Below, piece after piece: positions 59,864 through 64,000 of a DNA stretch of 64,000 nucleotides (the first letter of the stretch is position 1; every line of letters begins with the position of its first letter). The DNA is taken from contig NC_030680.2 in the NCBI RefSeq assembly GCF_000004195.4, positions 151,070,163 to 151,134,162 on the forward strand, given 5' to 3'. Both the position numbers and the translations under genes were made by a program. A model generated the notes under the pieces. The model saw nothing but the letters and a program-made list of their open reading frames with translations, made no database searches and was not told the origin of the DNA. This stretch comes from Xenopus tropicalis (lineage: Eukaryota > Chordata > Amphibia > Anura > Pipidae).

Positions 59864-59882
59864 GCATGCTGGGAGATGTAGT
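59864..59882 (-). promoter_or_regulatory. ZNF143/Staf-like site in timp4 intron 1
   Basis: Minus strand AACTACATCTCCCAGCATGC matches the ZNF143/Staf consensus at nearly every position. It sits just past the right end of the 48-bp minisatellite. Confidence 0.5.
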
Positions 59883-60434
59883 TGGGGGAGGGGTAAGTTC
59901 CTAGTTACTGGTGCTGATGGGAGTGGTAGTTCTGTAGAACCTGGTGCATCAGATGAGAGAGGGTGAGTAACGGGAGGGCGAGGGTGCTGGGGGGGTGTAT
60001 GGGGGAGATCCCCCAGTATGTGCCCATTAGCATGTGTATGGGGCAGGCTGTGCCCAGCGCATACTGATCAGGGAGCTGCCCGCAACTTATACATTTGCTC
60101 TCACTCAATATTCCCCAACGTACTTTTCCTCTGAAAGTTGCTGCGATGGGCAGTTCTGCGCATTGAGGGTGCCCGGCGAGGCACAGGCAGCTCATTATGT
60201 GCCCACGGTCACTGGTATATCTGTGGCACATCCTGGTGCCTATACCAGTGCCGGGATTAGGGGGCACACACACGGAGCTACTAGTAGCAGCTACAGAAAC
60301 AGACAATGCTGATCATTTACTGATATTTGTCTCTACGTGTGTTTAGCAGAGGGAATTCTCAGTATTGTCTATGGCAGGGGATTTTCTGGCGTTTAGTAGC
60401 TGCTACTAAGTAGCTCTGTGTGTCTTCACCCTTA

Positions 60435-60605
60435 GGGCAGTGGCAAACATTGAGATTAGCCGACCGCAACTAATCTCCTTTAAATGCCATTCCACCGGCA
60501 AGAATGTAAATCCCCAGTGGGATGACATACACGTTACTTTGGTTTCTCCAAGTCGCCCGAAGTTGCCTCGCAAGGAAATTGCAGCTCTTGGTATAATACA
60601 AATGG
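60435..60605. mobile_element. Probable frog MITE
   Basis: AGGGCAGTGGCAAACATTGA, GATTAGCCGACCGCAACTAA and a diverged inverted AGTCGCCCGAAGTTGCCTCG suggest a foldback element; its ends are unclear. Confidence 0.5.
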
Positions 60606-61403
60606 GGGGCATCCATGGTGGGTTGGTTACACTATAGGGGCACTATATGGGCAGAGTGTTGCACAGGGATGCACAGCTTTGTGTAAGTGGCTGTTACTAT
60701 CTGGCTGGGTCTGCTGCACAGGGATCTACACAGTAAGTGCCCACAGGGCAGTAGCTAAGGGCATCAATGGTGGCACTCAGCACTTACAGGGTTAAGTTAA
60801 TGGTTCTGCTGAACGGATCCTTCTCGCCAAAAGTTTCCCCCGTTACCCTGCCCACAGAAACCACACTCACACATGAACGACACACTCACTAGTGAACAAC
60901 ACATACACAACTGAACAAGATCCAAGGTTTCCTCTTCGGACCGGACCATCCTGTGTAACAGAACCAGCGCAGTACTACTCACGCCAATGCTCTGCTTTGT
61001 GTACCCGACCAGTCTATGTCCCGGGGGGGATTTTCTTCCAGAATTTGCCTTTTTATTAAGAGTTCCCCTTAATATTCATGTAATTACATTTCTCATCATG
61101 GAAACTGCACAGAGCAAGCGTTTGCGCCCCTTATATTGCCCCCGGCCCCCCACTTTGTAAGGGCCAATTATCACCAGACCTTTACTATTCTTCTTACACA
61201 AACTCTTCCCTTTTCTTTCCCAAAGATCAGGCGTGTTGGCACCGCCGCTATGCCAGGATCCCAAAGGGATCTCTTTGTTTCCATGTAACTGAGAGGGAAC
61301 TTGGCATTACAGTCCAGTGCGGAACCAGTTTTCGAGACCCGGGCTGATCCCCGGCCCAGAACCTGCGACTGGGACCCACAACCTGCATTTTTAATCTCTT
61401 TGA

Positions 61404-61710
61404 GCAGTGATCCCCAACCAGTAGCTCGGGGGCAACATGTTGCTCCCCAACCCCTTGGATGTTGCTCTCAGTGCCCCCAAACCAGGGAGTTATGTTTGAA
61501 TTCCTGACTTGGGGGCAAGTTTTGGTTGAATAAAAACAAGATTTCCTACCAAATAAAGCCCCCTGTAAGCTGATAGGGTGCATAGAGGCCCCTAATAGCC
61601 AATCACATCCCTTATTTGGCTCCTCCATGAACTTTTATGGTGCTTGTGTTGCTCCCCAAGTCTTTTTACATCTGACTGTGGCTCCCGAGTAAGAAAGGTT
61701 GGGGATCCCT
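61404..61710. mobile_element. Non-autonomous hAT element with exact 8-bp target duplication
   Basis: The ends GCAGTGATCCCCAACC and GGTTGGGGATCCCT are inverted. CTCTTTGA is duplicated at 61396-61403 and 61711-61718. The 307-bp interior contains the frog-typical GCAACATGTTGCTCCCCAAC and no coding. Confidence 0.93.
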
Positions 61711-61718
61711 CTCTTTGA

Positions 61719-62799
61719 CCCTCTACCCAACCCAGAGAGCAAGTACTGTAGCCCAGTGCTCAGGATTGCGCCCTACTTCCCTTTGGGACCCTCTCAGTAC
61801 ATACAAGTTGCCCCACTGCGCCCATGTCGTGCCTCCCCTGAATAAATTCCGTGCCTGGTTGCCCCGGGGCTTGTCCCGTTAGGCCTCAGCACAATCCCTC
61901 TGGGCCCCAATCACTCAGTATCTTCTCATTCCCCTGAAAAGGCTGAGAATTCATGTCCGATCCCCCAGAAGGAACAAGCGGAGAAATCACGACTGGGCCA
62001 AGCACTTTTCACGGTGACTTTTGTTGGGGTGATTAGTGCTGCGCCACTTTGTCTCTGCCTGTCAGGCAGCTTTTGTCTCCCCCAAGGGCTTCTCTCCAAA
62101 CATGCACAGCTACAAACCTGATCCAGCTCAGGGGCAAAAGGCACAGACACAGGAGGGGGTAAAACAGAGAGAGGAAAGAAGCTGCTGCTACATATGGGAA
62201 CAGAGGGACCCTCACATTCAAACCGCTCTCTCTATCACCCAATGGGACCAGGGGCTCTGGCATAATACCCCGGGGGGGGGGGCATTTGGGGCTGTGAGAT
62301 GTGCCAGTACTACCCAGCAGCGCTTGGAATGCCTCATTAATAATCTACAAACAACTCCGATGGAACGTTCCTTCTGCGGAATGGCTCCCACACATCCAGT
62401 CCTAGGGAAAATCAAACATTCCAAGGATTCCTTTTGGGAAAAGGAAAGGCCTGTGACCCACACAGGGGAACGTTCCACTCAAACCCCAGTCCTGTGAGGA
62501 GTCAATGCCACGTGTGTGCCACCCTCAGGCTGGAGCCTTATTCCCCCTGCCTGGCACAGAGCTGGCACACATGGATCTGATTCCTATCCGATGCCCATCT
62601 CTGCCTCACTTCCAAGGTGAGAAGCCAAATATGTTGGCAAGCAGCTCTCACAGACAGACTCAAGCAGAAATATTCCTAGAGAATTCCCATTCTGCTCCGT
62701 GCGCTCCATAATCCCGGCCCTGAGTGGGAGCCCTGTGCCATACTGGGGGGCAAAAGCTTGGGGTGCAGAGCACTCAGTCACTTTGTTCACAGCAGATTT
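61719..62799. other. Intronic/intergenic stretch without recognised genes
   Basis: Moderately GC-rich unique sequence. The second timp4 exon was looked for here and not found. Confidence 0.55.
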
Positions 62800-63775
62800 A
62801 ACACCTGTTTCTTTTTGTATCTATTTATCTATTTGCTTCTATTTAGTTATTATCCATATCTATCTGTATCTATTCATCTATTATTTATCTATTGCTTTCA
62901 GTTCTATGTATCTACCTACTATCTATTCCTATCTGTATTTATCTATCACGAGCTATGAATATCCTGTAAATTATATCCTTATAAACGGAGCTTAGTGATA
63001 TCATCAGTTATAATTGGAGCTTAGTGATGTCATTTCTGTCACATGACTCAGTATATTATAATAAATAAAGTACCCCCTTTTGTAAAATACCACGATATTA
63101 GAAGTTCTGTGGGCATTCCATGACCTGTATAAAAACCTTCTGCCTCGTCCCTTTATATGGTCATGGAACTCCTTTGTAACTCCTTGATAATATCCTTATA
63201 TATTACAAAAAGGGGTACTTTATTCACTATATTGTCTATCCCTATCTATATTTATTTATCTGTTGACTATCTATCTCTATATATTATCAATCTCTATCTA
63301 TATTTTATCTATCTCTATCCAAGTCTATTTATCTAACTATTATCTATCTCTATTTGTATCTATTATCTATCTCTAGCTGTATCTATTTATCTAGCTGTTA
63401 TCTATCTTTATCTATATATTATCTCTATCTATCTATTATTTACCTCTATCTGTATCTACTTATCTATTAAGTCCATTTGTATATATTTATCTATGTATTA
63501 TATTTCTTTATCTATTTATCTAATATCTATCTCTATCCAAGTCTATTTATCTAGCTATTATCTTTTTCTATCTGTATCTCGTTATCTATTATGTGTATTT
63601 GTTTTTATTTATCTATGTATTATCTATCTGTATCTATTTATCTAGCCATTATCTATCTCTGTGTATTTATTTATATGTTTTTATCTATCTGTATATATCT
63701 ATTTACTGCTATATTTCTCTGTCTGTCTATCTAACCAGCTGAATGTATGTATTTCTATCTATCTTTGTCTTACAA
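62800..63775. repeat. Degenerate TATC/TATT-rich microsatellite region
   Basis: Long stretches of TCTATCTGTATCTATTTATC variants from 62805 to 62955 and 63225 to 63770. They are separated by about 270 bp of unique sequence in which TCTGTGGGCATTCCATGAC occurs. Confidence 0.9.
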
Positions 63776-64000
63776 CCCTGTTTCCAAAATAGTTTGGACA
63801 GTGAGTAAAATACGAATAAGAAGAGATTGGGAAGAGACTGCACGACCGGGGTGGGGGCCCTTAGAGTGTCACCCCGGTGGGCCCCGGACACCCCAGTCCA
63901 TCCTTGCTGTCGTCGCCCCTGGAATCCTTCCCCACAGGCTGTGACTTTATGACTGATCTGTGTGTCTGTGCCCCCAAGTGATTCCTATGCAGACTGTAGT

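Noticed and set aside
56529..64000. timp4 exon 2 inside the window
   Set aside because: I searched for the conserved TIMP segment after exon 1 (VIRAK...EIKQIK-like) on the plus strand and saw no match with splice sites.

Overview
The window is vertebrate nuclear DNA, almost certainly from a Xenopus frog (probably X. tropicalis; the species cannot be fixed by eye). It is dense in frog-type MITEs: TTAA-flanked elements starting TTAAAGG, elements with the end motif GGTGGCCATACACG, and small hAT elements with 8-bp target duplications. It also holds a CR1 LINE fragment and many tandem arrays, and its genes are split by GT-AG introns.

The main gene is synapsin II (syn2) on the minus strand. Eight coding exons run from 54329 down to 25819. 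They correspond to exons 6-13 of the mammalian gene: the second half of the conserved C domain, the proline-rich linker and domain E ending in SFASLFSD. Exon phases agree at every junction and the joined exons give 562 codons including the stop. Both known synapsin II C-termini are encoded: IIa (splice from exon 11 to exons 12-13) and IIb (read-through of exon 11 to a stop at 36630). The first five exons lie beyond the right end. The intron upstream of exon 6 holds, on the opposite strand, exon 1 of timp4 (56405-56528). This is the conserved synapsin/TIMP nested arrangement. The remaining timp4 exons were not found and probably lie beyond 64000.

Layout, left to right. 1-9300: microsatellite, MITEs and minisatellites. 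8795-10024 (minus): a possible unrecognised three-exon small gene (54 codons) whose last exon-like segment is repeated about eight times over 7430-8850. 10120-10910: a 60-bp minisatellite. 11600-21040: a dispersed 1.6-kb duplication. Its first copy is interrupted by a 3.8-kb LTR-like insertion that itself carries a 1.94-kb hAT element. 21430-24590: more arrays. 24596-54329: syn2, with its putative 3' UTR, introns and exons full of minisatellites (19-, 23-, 33-, 77- and 135-bp units, and a 42-bp coding repeat in exon 12). 54330-64000: the intron holding timp4, whose first intron carries a 2.75-kb array of 48-bp units, followed by MITEs and a degenerate TATC tract.

Most long ORFs in this window are artefacts of tandem arrays whose unit length is a multiple of three or lacks stops. 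Only the syn2 exons, timp4 exon 1, the CR1 reverse transcriptase fragment and, tentatively, the small split gene are supported as coding.
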